Source: Candidatus Puniceispirillum sp.
GTDB taxonomy: Bacteria; Pseudomonadota; Alphaproteobacteria; Puniceispirillales; Puniceispirillaceae
Length of the DNA: 10,867 nucleotides
Direction: 5' to 3'
Assembly: GCA_018668795.1 (NCBI GenBank)
Contig: JABJBD010000065.1
Location: 1 to 10,867, forward strand
Within the stretch, counting starts at the first letter, position 1; each line of letters opens with the position of its first letter. The notes under the pieces were generated by a model, which was not told the origin of the DNA, made no database searches, and saw only the letters and a program-made list of their open reading frames with translations. The position numbers were made by a program, and so were the translations under genes. This document shows positions 1-6,839 of this stretch, piece after piece.

Positions 1-1320
1 CCTGTTTTGGTCGGCACGATCAGCATTGAAAAATCTGAGTCACTGTCAAAAGTTCTGACCAGTAAAAAAATCAAGCACCAGGTTCTAAATGCGCGCTTTC
101 ATGAAGAGGAAGCCAAGATTATTGCGCAAGCTGGTGTGCCAGGCGCGGTAACGATTGCTACAAATATGGCAGGTCGTGGTACTGATATTCAACTAGGCGG
201 CAATCTGGACATGCGGATTGCCGATGAGGTTAAACCTGATAGCTCCACAGCAGATAAAGACATAACGGCGATCACCGCCGAGGTTGAAAAGCTGAAAGCC
301 GAGGCACTTGCTGCGGGTGGCCTTTATGTAGTCTGTACCGAACGACATGAATCACGGCGGATTGATAATCAGCTTCGTGGTCGTACTGGTCGTCAGGGTG
401 ATCCGGGCGCGTCAAAATTCTTTCTGTCATTGCAGGATGATCTGATGCGTATTTTCGGGTCTGAAAAGCTGGATGGCATGTTGCAAAAGCTGGGGCTTGA
501 AGAAGGTGAGGCGATCATTCACCCCTGGATCAACAAAGCTGTCGAAAAAGCCCAGACCAAAGTCGAAGCGCGCAATTTCGAAATTCGAAAACAGCTATTG
601 AAATATGATGATGTGATGAATGATCAGCGCAGTGTTATTTTTGACCAGCGCAAGGAAATCATGCGTGCCACCGATGTGCAGGAAACTGTCAGCGATATGC
701 GGTATGAGGCTGTATCAACAATTGTTGCCAATGCTATTCCCCAAGGAAGCTATCATGATCAATGGGATGCCGATCAGATGGCTGCCGATGCCCAGCGCGT
801 GCTTGGCTTGAACGTGCCTGCGGCTGATTGGTTTAAAGAAGATGGTATCGCCGAACCTGAAATTGAAGAACGCCTTGCCGAAGAAGCTGATAAATATATG
901 GCCGAAAAAGCGGTACGGCTAGGCCCTGACGTTATGCGGATGGCGGAAAAATCGTTATTGTTGCAGGTGCTGGACCAGCAATGGAAAGAACATTTATTAC
1001 GCCTTGATCAGTTGCGACAGGGCATTTCGCTTCGTGCCTATGCACAAAAGGATCCGCTTAACGAGTATAAGCGTGAAGCCTTTGGCATGTTCGAACAATT
1101 GCTATCGGGCTTGCGTGAAACAACAACGATGGTGCTGGCGCATGTCGAATTACGGCAACCCGATGAAGAAAGCGCGGCGCAAGCTGGGTCAACGCAGACT
1201 GAAACTACAGGTAATGCATCGTCTGCTCAAGCGGCCATGCCGTCAGGTAAAGTCGCGCGAAATGCCCCTTGCCCTTGTGGTTCGGGCAAGAAGTATAAAC
1301 ATTGCCATGGCAAAATTTAA
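1..1320 (+). CDS. secA: Preprotein translocase ATPase SecA, C-terminal half (partial, 5' end outside window)
   Basis: SecA is the cytoplasmic/peripheral membrane motor that drives unfolded preproteins through SecYEG using ATP. The open frame runs from base 1; the first visible codons (PVLVGTISIEKSE) align with about residue 450 of the E. coli protein from memory, so roughly half the gene is missing. Counting from base 1, the second nucleotide-binding domain shows NMAGRGTDI at about 55-63 and QLRGRTGRQGDPG at about 124-136 (helicase motifs with arginine fingers). The helical scaffold and wing follow, including RKQLLKYDDVMNDQR and WKEHLLRLDQLRQGI. After a low-complexity linker rich in Ala, Thr and Gln, the protein ends in a SEC-C zinc motif CPCGSGKKYKHCHG with ligands C424, C426, C435 and H436, which normally contacts SecB and phospholipid. 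The reading frame is intact. Identification is certain. Confidence 0.98.
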   Translation, partial: PVLVGTISIEKSESLSKVLTSKKIKHQVLNARFHEEEAKIIAQAGVPGAVTIATNMAGRGTDIQLGGNLDMRIADEVKPDSSTADKDITAITAEVEKLKAEALAAGGLYVVCTERHESRRIDNQLRGRTGRQGDPGASKFFLSLQDDLMRIFGSEKLDGMLQKLGLEEGEAIIHPWINKAVEKAQTKVEARNFEIRKQLLKYDDVMNDQRSVIFDQRKEIMRATDVQETVSDMRYEAVSTIVANAIPQGSYHDQWDADQMAADAQRVLGLNVPAADWFKEDGIAEPEIEERLAEEADKYMAEKAVRLGPDVMRMAEKSLLLQVLDQQWKEHLLRLDQLRQGISLRAYAQKDPLNEYKREAFGMFEQLLSGLRETTTMVLAHVELRQPDEESAAQAGSTQTETTGNASSAQAAMPSGKVARNAPCPCGSGKKYKHCHGKI

Positions 1321-1383
1321 TTGACTTAATAATTGCTTGATTAAGATTTTGGCATATACCTCAAACTAAATAATAGGCTTAAA
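1321..1383 (+). promoter_or_regulatory. secA-wzz intergenic gap with weak hairpin and weak promoter-like boxes
   Basis: This AT-rich gap contains an inverted repeat CTTAAT (1325-1330) / ATTAAG (1340-1345) with a 9-nt loop, followed by ATTTT. It could be a poor terminator for secA. The same bases contain promoter-like boxes for the next gene: TTGCTT at 1333-1338 and TATACC at 1355-1360 with a 16-bp spacer. Neither is strong; both are by-eye calls and AT-rich DNA produces such matches often. A short AGG at 1375-1377 lies 6 nt before the wzz ATG. Confidence 0.25.
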
Positions 1384-2562
1384 ATGGATCAGAATATATC
1401 TAGACAAGATGAAGATGAATTGGATTTATTTACACTTTTCCAGACAATTTGGGAGGGTAAATGGATTGTCGTGATTTGCACTGCAATGGTCGTGGCAATC
1501 ACAAGTTTATTTCTTTTTGTTAAAAAGCCAGCCTATGAAGGGCATTTGTTAATACGAACTCCAAGCTTAGACACTATGTCTAGTTTTGAACAAATCAACA
1601 GATTTGCTACTAATGGCAAAGCAATTGTTTCTGATGGGCAGATAATAGGTTTTGAAGACAACTTATTAGTTGAGATAACGCCTAAAGAAATAATTGAGGT
1701 GTTTGTTGACGAGTTTAATAATTCCAGCGCACTTTATGAAGCCATCAAACAACATTCATCAGACTATGCTGAATTTGAAGGAAGCGGTGAGGAACGCACT
1801 TTGCTTCTTTTTCGATGGACAAATGATTATGAGCTTACCAAAATAGTTAATAAATCAGCAGGTGAAGCAAACACCTATCAACTCTCATTCGTTACCAGAA
1901 ATATTGACGAGACCAAACAAATTATTGACCTTACGTTATCAAAAGTTTCTGCCAATACGAACCTGTCACTTTTAAGGTACCTTCATAGCATTTCTGATGC
2001 CGCCAAACAAAAATCATTTGACAAAATATCCCAGCTGGAAAACGAGATTTTATCAAGAAAAAAAATTCTGCTGATAGGCCATAATCAAAAAATTCATTTC
2101 TTGACTGAACAGTCAACAATAGCACGAGCACTAAATTTAAAAGAAAATATGCAAAATGCAGGTACTTTGGCCATGAGTGACAAAGCGTCCATGGCTGTTT
2201 TTGCTGACGCACCTTATTATTTGCGAGGGTACGAGGCTATAAATAGAGAGTTAGAACAGCTTCAAACAAAAGATGAAAAAAACATATATTTTGCCGATGA
2301 AAAATATGTCGAATTAATTGAAAAACTGGAAAATCAAAAAACCGATTTGCAATATGTAGAGTTTGACGCCGCTATAAAAAAACTACCCTTAAATAAAACA
2401 GATAGGTTAGTGCGCTATAATCCGCTGCTTATCGAATTTGAGGTCATGACCAAAAGAAGATTAATTTTGGCACTATCTTTGATCTTTGGAGTTATTGCAG
2501 GAGCCATGTTTGTTTTGTTACGTCATGGTTACAGGCAACATCAGGCTAAGGTGACGTCATAA
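1384..2562 (+). CDS. Wzz-type polysaccharide chain-length determinant family protein
   Basis: This is a polysaccharide co-polymerase-like inner-membrane protein of 392 aa. Family members set the length of O-antigen or other Wzy-made polysaccharides. The N-terminus has the typical DELDLFTLFQTIWEGKW lead into a first membrane segment (about 27-46), then the YEGHLLI strand of the periplasmic base. The middle is charged and helix-rich, with coiled-coil-like stretches at about 205-255 and 283-325 and the segment APYYLRGYEAINRELEQLQ (about 275-293) resembling the Wzz core. RYNPLLIEFEV leads into the second membrane segment (about 359-379), followed by a short basic tail. No tyrosine kinase domain is fused, so it is the Wzz/FepE type rather than Wzc. 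No other polysaccharide gene is adjacent, so the polymer it controls is unknown. The gene is much more AT-rich than its neighbours (16 G/C among bases 2041-2100), hinting at transfer or relaxed constraint. The start has a weak AGG 6 nt upstream. The family call is good; the exact role is inferred. Confidence 0.8.
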   Translation: MDQNISRQDEDELDLFTLFQTIWEGKWIVVICTAMVVAITSLFLFVKKPAYEGHLLIRTPSLDTMSSFEQINRFATNGKAIVSDGQIIGFEDNLLVEITPKEIIEVFVDEFNNSSALYEAIKQHSSDYAEFEGSGEERTLLLFRWTNDYELTKIVNKSAGEANTYQLSFVTRNIDETKQIIDLTLSKVSANTNLSLLRYLHSISDAAKQKSFDKISQLENEILSRKKILLIGHNQKIHFLTEQSTIARALNLKENMQNAGTLAMSDKASMAVFADAPYYLRGYEAINRELEQLQTKDEKNIYFADEKYVELIEKLENQKTDLQYVEFDAAIKKLPLNKTDRLVRYNPLLIEFEVMTKRRLILALSLIFGVIAGAMFVLLRHGYRQHQAKVTS

Positions 2563-2601
2563 TGTTAGCAAACTGCCTTTGATTTATGCGAGGTCAAGTG
2601 A

Positions 2602-3186
2602 ATGATAAAATATCAATTGATCTGTGAAAACGCACATAGCTTTGAAGGCTGGTTCCAGAATGCGGTTGCTTATAATGATCAATCCGCGTCAGGTTCCATC
2701 GCATGTCCAGTTTGCGAAATCACGTCGGTTAAAAAGGCACTGATGACGCCTAGTCTTGCTAGCCCAAAAATGCGCAAGACGTCAGAACCGCTTGCTCCGC
2801 CGATTGCTGATGCAAAAAAGACGGATGTTTCAATGCCAACAGCCGAAATAGGTAAGTCAACAGCAGGATCCACAATGCCGCCTTTTGGCATGTCGGCGGC
2901 TGTAAAAAGCGCGGGGAATGCGTCCGAAAAAATGCCCGAAAAAATGCCTGAAAAGGTCGTTGAGCAGATGGCCGAAATGATGTCTGAGCTTCGCCAGTTG
3001 CAACGGAAAATCCGCAGCGAATGTCGCGATGTTGGTAATGACTTTGCCGAAGAAGCCCGCAAGATGCATTATGGAGAAGCCGAGCCAGAAGGCATTTATG
3101 GCCATGCGACAGCCGAACAACGCGCTGAGCTTGACGATGAAGGCATCGATATTGTCGAAATGCCGCTCTTGCCTCTGGATAACTAG
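2602..3186 (+). CDS. DUF1178 family protein
   Basis: A 194-aa protein of the DUF1178 family, common in alpha- and betaproteobacteria and of unknown function. The N-terminus MIKYQLICENAHSFEGWF with C8 and H12, followed by CPVC (C35, C38) and VKKALMTPSLA, looks like a small zinc-ribbon-type site. The conserved C-terminal part reads DVGNDFAEEARKMHYGE, then GIYGHATAEQ, then DDEGIDIVEMPLLP (about 143-191). Between them (about 50-120) lies a variable Ser/Pro/Ala/Lys linker with a short EKMP repeat, which makes this copy longer than the roughly 150 aa I recall for the family. ATG 2602 is chosen because it gives the family's usual N-terminus and has GAGG at 2590-2593, 8 nt upstream. The gene sits 39 nt after wzz and faces ubiG; in related genomes DUF1178 often lies near ubiG, so the pairing with ubiG is probably older than the wzz neighbour. 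Confidence 0.9.
   Translation: MIKYQLICENAHSFEGWFQNAVAYNDQSASGSIACPVCEITSVKKALMTPSLASPKMRKTSEPLAPPIADAKKTDVSMPTAEIGKSTAGSTMPPFGMSAAVKSAGNASEKMPEKMPEKVVEQMAEMMSELRQLQRKIRSECRDVGNDFAEEARKMHYGEAEPEGIYGHATAEQRAELDDEGIDIVEMPLLPLDN
2926..2955 (+). repeat. Short in-frame tandem repeat (EKMP) in the DUF1178 gene
   Basis: A 12-bp unit encoding E-K-M-P is repeated twice (residues 109-116, one base different between copies: CCC versus CCT) and is followed by a partial third unit E-K. It lies in the variable linker, so it is probably neutral length variation. Confidence 0.7.
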
Positions 3187-3242
3187 CGCGACGCGCACGT
3201 TTATGGAATCAGATTGCTGTCCGGCGGTTAATGACCGGCATA

Positions 3243-3977
3243 TTAGCGCTTGTTACGCATCCAGCTTCCGCTGATGCCATAATTGATAGCAAGGCTTGCA
3301 ACCCGGCTAAAGCCGCCTAGGCGCGGAGCAAAGCCAGTCGCATCATCCAGTAAAATACCAACCTTGGCGAATTCGGACCGTAACTCGGCTGGCTTGACGA
3401 ATTTCTTTGGGTCATGCGTACCAGCCGGAACAATACGCACAATATATTCGAGCGCATATTTGGCAAAGGCGATAGCAGGCAAGGTACGGTTGATGGTTGT
3501 CAGAACAACCACCCCGTCATCGGCAAGCATATTGGCAATAGCAGTGGCAAAGATGTTCCGGTCAGCAACATGCTCGATTACCTCAGAAGCATAGATAACG
3601 TCAAAAGTGGCACCACGTGCTGCCAACGCCTCGGCGCTTTCGCAATGATAGGTGATATTCAACGCGCTGGTTTTGGCATGCGTGCGTGCAGCATCGATTG
3701 CTTCGCTGGTTACATCAATGCCAGTTACAATGCCGCCAAGACGCGCCATCGGTTCGGCCAGCAAACCGCCACCACAGCCAATATCAAGAATGCGTAAATT
3801 CTGTAGTGGTTTTTGATCTGGTAAAGTGCCTTTGATCCGGCGAATGGCGTCGGTGATATACTCCACGCGGATCGGTGTAAAACTATGCAAAGGGCGCATC
3901 GGCCCTTTCATATCCCACCATTTGTCGGACAAGGCGGCAAAGTTATCTATTTCTTTTTGATCAATAGTGGACTGCAT
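3243..3977 (-). CDS. ubiG: Ubiquinone biosynthesis O-methyltransferase UbiG
   Basis: UbiG is the SAM-dependent enzyme that carries out both O-methylations of ubiquinone synthesis, on polyprenyl catechol intermediates and on demethylubiquinol, at the inner face of the cytoplasmic membrane. The 244-aa protein has the family signature start (EIDNFAALSDKWWDMKGPMRPLH). SAM motif I is LDIGCGGG at 64-71, the ribose-binding acidic residue is D88 in TGIDVT, then SEVIEHV at 131-137 and the TINRT segment at 161-165. The stretch ALEYIVRIVPAGTHDPKKF (about 175-193) matches the membrane-associating insertion known for UbiG. Length is normal for the family (about 240-250 aa). On the minus strand, GGGG (complement of 3985-3988) lies about 7 nt before the ATG. 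It is divergent from lysC across 75 bp and convergent with the DUF1178 gene across 56 bp, so it is its own transcription unit. Confidence 0.97.
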   Translation of the reverse strand: MQSTIDQKEIDNFAALSDKWWDMKGPMRPLHSFTPIRVEYITDAIRRIKGTLPDQKPLQNLRILDIGCGGGLLAEPMARLGGIVTGIDVTSEAIDAARTHAKTSALNITYHCESAEALAARGATFDVIYASEVIEHVADRNIFATAIANMLADDGVVVLTTINRTLPAIAFAKYALEYIVRIVPAGTHDPKKFVKPAELRSEFAKVGILLDDATGFAPRLGGFSRVASLAINYGISGSWMRNKR

Positions 3978-4052
3978 TGACTTGCCCCGAAGCGAAGTAG
4001 TCGTTAAGACTGCGGTAAAAATAATAAACCATTAGCTAGATAACATACATCA
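3978..4052. promoter_or_regulatory. Divergent ubiG / lysC intergenic region
   Basis: These 75 bp must hold the promoters of both ubiG (leftward) and lysC (rightward), because the two genes start from opposite ends. The lysC-proximal part is AT-rich, but I could not find a convincing -35/-10 pair with normal spacing on either strand. No Shine-Dalgarno match is visible in the 20 bases before the lysC ATG, so lysC may have a short or leaderless mRNA. Confidence 0.5.
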
Positions 4053-5276
4053 ATGGCACGTATTGTTCAAAAATTCGGTGGTACTTCGGTGGGCGACCTT
4101 GATCGCATCCGCAATGTCGCCAAAAGAGTGAAAAGCGAAGTCGATGCGGGCCATGAGGTCGCGGTCGTTGTTTCCGCTATGTCCGGAACCACAAATCAGC
4201 TGGTGCAATGGGCATCCGAAATTGGCCCCATGCATGATGCGCGTGAATATGATACGATTGTCGCCACGGGTGAACAGGTCACCGTTGGCCTGTTATCGAT
4301 TGCGTTGCAGAATATTGGCATTGATGCTCGTTCATGGCTTGGCTGGCAAATTCCAATCAGAACCGACAATCTGCATGGATCTGCCCGCATCGACGAAATT
4401 GACAGTTCAAAAATGCGCGCGCGTCTGGCGCAGGGGCAGGTCGCTGTTGTCGCCGGATTTCAGGGGATTGGCCCGGATGGTCGCATCACGACGCTTGGCC
4501 GCGGTGGTTCGGATACATCGGCGGTGGCACTGGCGGCAGCGCTTGATGCAGACCGTTGTGATATTTACACGGATGTTGACGGCGTTTACACGACGGATCC
4601 GCGAATCGCGCCAAAAGCGAAGAAATTAGACAGCATTACCTTCGAAGAAATGCTTGAAATGGCCTCTTTGGGCGCAAAAGTACTACAAACACGTTCGGTG
4701 GCGATGGCCATGCGCCATAATGTCAATTTGCAGGTTCGATCCAGCTTTTCTGACATGCCGGGCACATTTGTCGTTGATGAGGATTCAGTCATGGAAAAAG
4801 AAACTATAAGCGGTATAGCCTACGCACCAGATGAAGCAAAGATCACCATTATTGGCTTGCCCGACGAACCTGGAATCGCGGCCAGTGTTTTTGGTGAGTT
4901 GGCACAAAACCATGTGAATGTTGACATGATCGTGCAAAGCGCATCAAGCCAGAGTCAGCGCACCGATATTACTTTTTCACTTGGACAAGCTGACTTGAAA
5001 AAGGCTGTTGAAATCATTGAAAAAAGCAAAGAAAACCTTAAATTCAATGACATCAATTACTCAGAAAATGTGACCAAAATCTCGGTTGTTGGAATGGCGA
5101 TGCGGTCACAGCCAGGCGTTGCCAAAACAATGTTCGAAACGCTTGCCGAAAAAGGCATTAATCTTGCGGTTATTTCGACGTCAGAAATTAAAATATCTGT
5201 TTTGATTGATTCTGAATACACGGAACTTGCCGTACGAAGTTTGCATTCGGCATTTGGTCTCGACGATGAAGGATAG
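4053..5276 (+). CDS. lysC: Aspartate kinase (lysine-sensitive class, with tandem ACT domains)
   Basis: Aspartate kinase phosphorylates L-aspartate with ATP, the first committed step to lysine, threonine, methionine and diaminopimelate. The 407-aa protein has the kinase signature KFGGTS at 7-12, VSAMSG at 40-45, GRGGSDTSA at 149-157 and TDVDGVYTTDPR at 173-184. Two ACT regulatory domains follow (about 265-335 and 342-403), the second containing AVISTSEIKISVLI, the region that forms the effector-binding dimer interface in this family. Length and layout match the short monofunctional type found in alphaproteobacteria, Pseudomonas, Bacillus and Corynebacterium, not the long E. coli LysC or the homoserine dehydrogenase fusions. 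Feedback by lysine and/or threonine is expected, but which one cannot be read from the sequence. An internal start inside this gene is listed separately. lysC stands upstream of the rodZ-ispG-hisS-prfA genes with a 197-nt gap after it. Confidence 0.97.
   Translation: MARIVQKFGGTSVGDLDRIRNVAKRVKSEVDAGHEVAVVVSAMSGTTNQLVQWASEIGPMHDAREYDTIVATGEQVTVGLLSIALQNIGIDARSWLGWQIPIRTDNLHGSARIDEIDSSKMRARLAQGQVAVVAGFQGIGPDGRITTLGRGGSDTSAVALAAALDADRCDIYTDVDGVYTTDPRIAPKAKKLDSITFEEMLEMASLGAKVLQTRSVAMAMRHNVNLQVRSSFSDMPGTFVVDEDSVMEKETISGIAYAPDEAKITIIGLPDEPGIAASVFGELAQNHVNVDMIVQSASSQSQRTDITFSLGQADLKKAVEIIEKSKENLKFNDINYSENVTKISVVGMAMRSQPGVAKTMFETLAEKGINLAVISTSEIKISVLIDSEYTELAVRSLHSAFGLDDEG
4779..5276 (+). other. 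Candidate internal translation start giving a separate aspartate kinase beta subunit
   Basis: Inside lysC, ATG 4791 is in frame (residue M247) and would give a 161-aa protein made only of the two ACT domains. It is preceded by GAGGA at 4779-4783 with a 7-nt spacer, a better Shine-Dalgarno sequence than anything in front of the full-length start. In Bacillus subtilis and Corynebacterium glutamicum, lysC is known to make an alpha subunit and an in-frame overlapping beta subunit from an internal start at the corresponding place, forming alpha2beta2 enzymes. The position and site are seen; use in this organism is inferred. Confidence 0.55.
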
Positions 5277-5290
5277 CACGTCAGACATAG

Positions 5291-5304
5291 GTGTTTAGTG
5301 TTTA
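5291..5304 (+). repeat. Perfect tandem 7-bp duplication GTGTTTA x2
   Basis: GTGTTTA occurs twice head to tail 14 nt after the lysC stop codon and is followed by the similar GTTAGTT. It is short and may be chance or slippage. No function is evident. Confidence 0.5.
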
Positions 5305-5338
5305 GTTAGTTGGCGTGTGAAACCGTATTTTTGGATCA

Positions 5339-5376
5339 GCATTAGAGCGTAACGACAAGTTTTTAATGCGCTTTTT
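5339..5376 (+). terminator. Possible weak intrinsic terminator after lysC
   Basis: GCATTA (5339-5344) can pair with TAATGC (5364-5369) across a 19-nt loop, followed by GC and five T (5372-5376). An alternative stem pairs 5344-5351 with 5367-5374 (eight pairs, two of them G-U), using part of the T-run. The stem is short and the loop long, so this is a weak candidate. It is the only terminator-like structure I see in the 197-nt gap between lysC and the rodZ-like gene. Confidence 0.3.
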
Positions 5377-5473
5377 CTGATCTGAAACATCTTTTAATTG
5401 GACATCTGTGTTTTTTATGTTCAATTTATCTTATGTAAACCGAGCCGCAAGCTTAAATTATCAGGTTATACCA

Positions 5474-6655
5474 ATGGTAGACATTAATATTACAGAGATT
5501 AGTGAAACCTCGTTAGCAAGCACTCTTTTGACTATTGGTGTCCAGTTGCGCGCAGCGCGCAAAGAAACGGGACGAAGTGTAGCCGATGTCGCGAATGAAC
5601 TTCGGATCAATGCGGGTTATCTGAACGCTATTGAAAAAGGTGAACTCGACGACTTGCCATCATCTACCTATGTGGCAGGATTTTTGCGCAGTTATGGAAA
5701 TCTTGTCGGCTTTGATGGTAATCAGCTGGCGCGCACTTATCTAGGACGTGTCGATGATGCTGATCGGCAGCCGACTTATTCATTTCCACAGAATAATGTA
5801 AAACCGCAACGTTCTGGGGCGCTGATCGCTTCGATTACCGTTGTTCTGGCGGTAGCTGGTTATGCTGGCTGGTACTGGACTGAAACCAAATCAGACAAGT
5901 CGGATGATGGCATGGCCATTGTGGCAACAGCACCTGTGACATCTGAATCTGGCCCAGGTGTGGCTGGTATTGGCACCCCCGCCCTTATCGAGCCTGATGG
6001 CGCGGCACAAAGCGTTTTTGTCGAAGGGCAGGATGAAAAACTCTCGGTGACTGAAATTGGCACCCCAAATCCTCCGGCTGATGAACAGCCTCTGATCGAA
6101 CCCTTAGCTGACGTGATGGTTCCCGCAATACCTAAGGCCGGAAATAATGTCGAAGCCGATAGCGTGATGGTGGCAATGGATCCGGTTGTGACAGCATCAG
6201 TGTCAAATGAAGCGGTTATCAAAACCGAAACACCACCTGTCACTCCCGTCACTCCCGTCACTGTGGAAACAGCAGATACACAAATCGCGTCAAATGATGC
6301 CGCTGTATCAACAGATGACGATAGCACCATCTTGCTTGAAGATGACGCAAGCAATGTCAGCCAAAGTTCGGCTGTCGCCAACCAACGCGATCCAATGCAG
6401 GAAATTACGATCCGCGCAACTGGGTCTAGCTGGGTCGAAATCATCCGCAACAATGGCGAAGAAGTCATGACGCAGCTTATGCGCAATGGTGATACCTATG
6501 TCGTGGATGGTGCGGAAAATCTTTATCTTTCCACAGGTAATGCTGGTGGTATTGAATTTATCATTAGTGGTGATGATGCGATTTCTGCTGGTGCCATTGG
6601 TGAGATTGTTCGCGATCTTCCCCTTACGGTCGATAAGCTACGCGCCCGCCTGTAG
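5474..6655 (+). CDS. rodZ: RodZ-like cytoskeletal / helix-turn-helix membrane protein
   Basis: RodZ-family proteins link the MreB cytoskeleton to the inner membrane and periplasm and help maintain rod shape. The 393-aa protein has the family layout: an N-terminal XRE-type helix-turn-helix domain (about 21-90; VQLRAARKETGRSVADVANE, then INAGYLNAIEKGELDDLP), one membrane segment (about 115-135, starting GALIASITVVLAVAGYAG), and a long acidic Pro/Ala/Val/Thr-rich periplasmic region. A C-terminal DUF4115 domain follows (about 309-393; ITIRATGSSWVEI to DLPLTVDKLRARL). ATG 5474 is preferred over an in-frame GTG at 5408: it has AGG 8 nt upstream, and the extra 22 residues match nothing in the family. 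Placement directly before ispG and hisS repeats the rodZ-ispG-hisS order of E. coli, which supports the call. Transcription probably begins in the 197-nt gap after lysC. TGGACA at 5399-5404 is a possible -35, but no good -10 partner is placed. Whether it controls shape here is inferred from the family. Confidence 0.88.
   Translation: MVDINITEISETSLASTLLTIGVQLRAARKETGRSVADVANELRINAGYLNAIEKGELDDLPSSTYVAGFLRSYGNLVGFDGNQLARTYLGRVDDADRQPTYSFPQNNVKPQRSGALIASITVVLAVAGYAGWYWTETKSDKSDDGMAIVATAPVTSESGPGVAGIGTPALIEPDGAAQSVFVEGQDEKLSVTEIGTPNPPADEQPLIEPLADVMVPAIPKAGNNVEADSVMVAMDPVVTASVSNEAVIKTETPPVTPVTPVTVETADTQIASNDAAVSTDDDSTILLEDDASNVSQSSAVANQRDPMQEITIRATGSSWVEIIRNNGEEVMTQLMRNGDTYVVDGAENLYLSTGNAGGIEFIISGDDAISAGAIGEIVRDLPLTVDKLRARL
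6236..6262 (+). repeat. Three 9-bp in-frame repeats (Pro-Val-Thr) in the rodZ-like gene
   Basis: Three consecutive 9-bp units (CCTGTCACT, then CCCGTCACT twice) encode P-V-T three times, residues 255-263, in the disordered periplasmic linker. Near-identical DNA suggests recent slippage expansion. It probably only changes linker length. Confidence 0.75.
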
Positions 6656-6786
6656 GTTGCCGCATATTAATTACACATATTCTTTTAGCTGGTGACGCGT
6701 CTTAGGATAGCGAACCAACTGGCCGTGCGGACTTGTCACTGGCAATAGGCTGGCTAAACGGCTATAGACATAACATTATTTGATTG

Positions 6787-6815
6787 CTGACCATTTGCAT
6801 ATGGTTGTGTAGAAT
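6787..6815 (+). promoter_or_regulatory. Candidate sigma70-type promoter for ispG with a palindrome in the spacer
   Basis: CTGACC (6787-6792, four of six matches to TTGACA) and TAGAAT (6810-6815, five of six to TATAAT) are separated by exactly 17 bp. Transcription would begin near 6822 and leave a leader of about 18 nt that still contains the ispG ribosome site. The spacer holds a 16-bp near-perfect palindrome, ACCATTTGCATATGGT (6790-6805), pairing at seven of eight positions, so a dimeric regulator could sit on the promoter. The call is by eye and not tested. Confidence 0.42.
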
Positions 6816-6839
6816 ATTTACTCTAGCTGGAGATATGTT

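Noticed and set aside
2679..3198. Two overlapping minus-strand open frames opposite the DUF1178 gene
   Set aside because: Both are shadows of a low-complexity linker. The plus-strand protein has the conserved DUF1178 ends.
3186..3242. GCGCGACGCGC and CCGG/CCGG inverted repeats between the convergent DUF1178 and ubiG genes, as a bidirectional terminator
   Set aside because: The stems are only 4 bp and no T-run follows on either strand. The gap needs a terminator, but these are not convincing.
5408..5473. GTG 5408 as the start of the rodZ-like protein
   Set aside because: The extra 22 residues resemble translated AT-rich intergenic DNA, and ATG 5474 has a Shine-Dalgarno-like AGG at a good distance.
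5860..6486. Long open frame (208 codons) on the minus strand inside the rodZ-like gene
   Set aside because: It is antisense to the repetitive Pro/Ala/Thr linker of a well-supported protein. Its translation is Ser/Thr/Val-rich with no recognisable domain.
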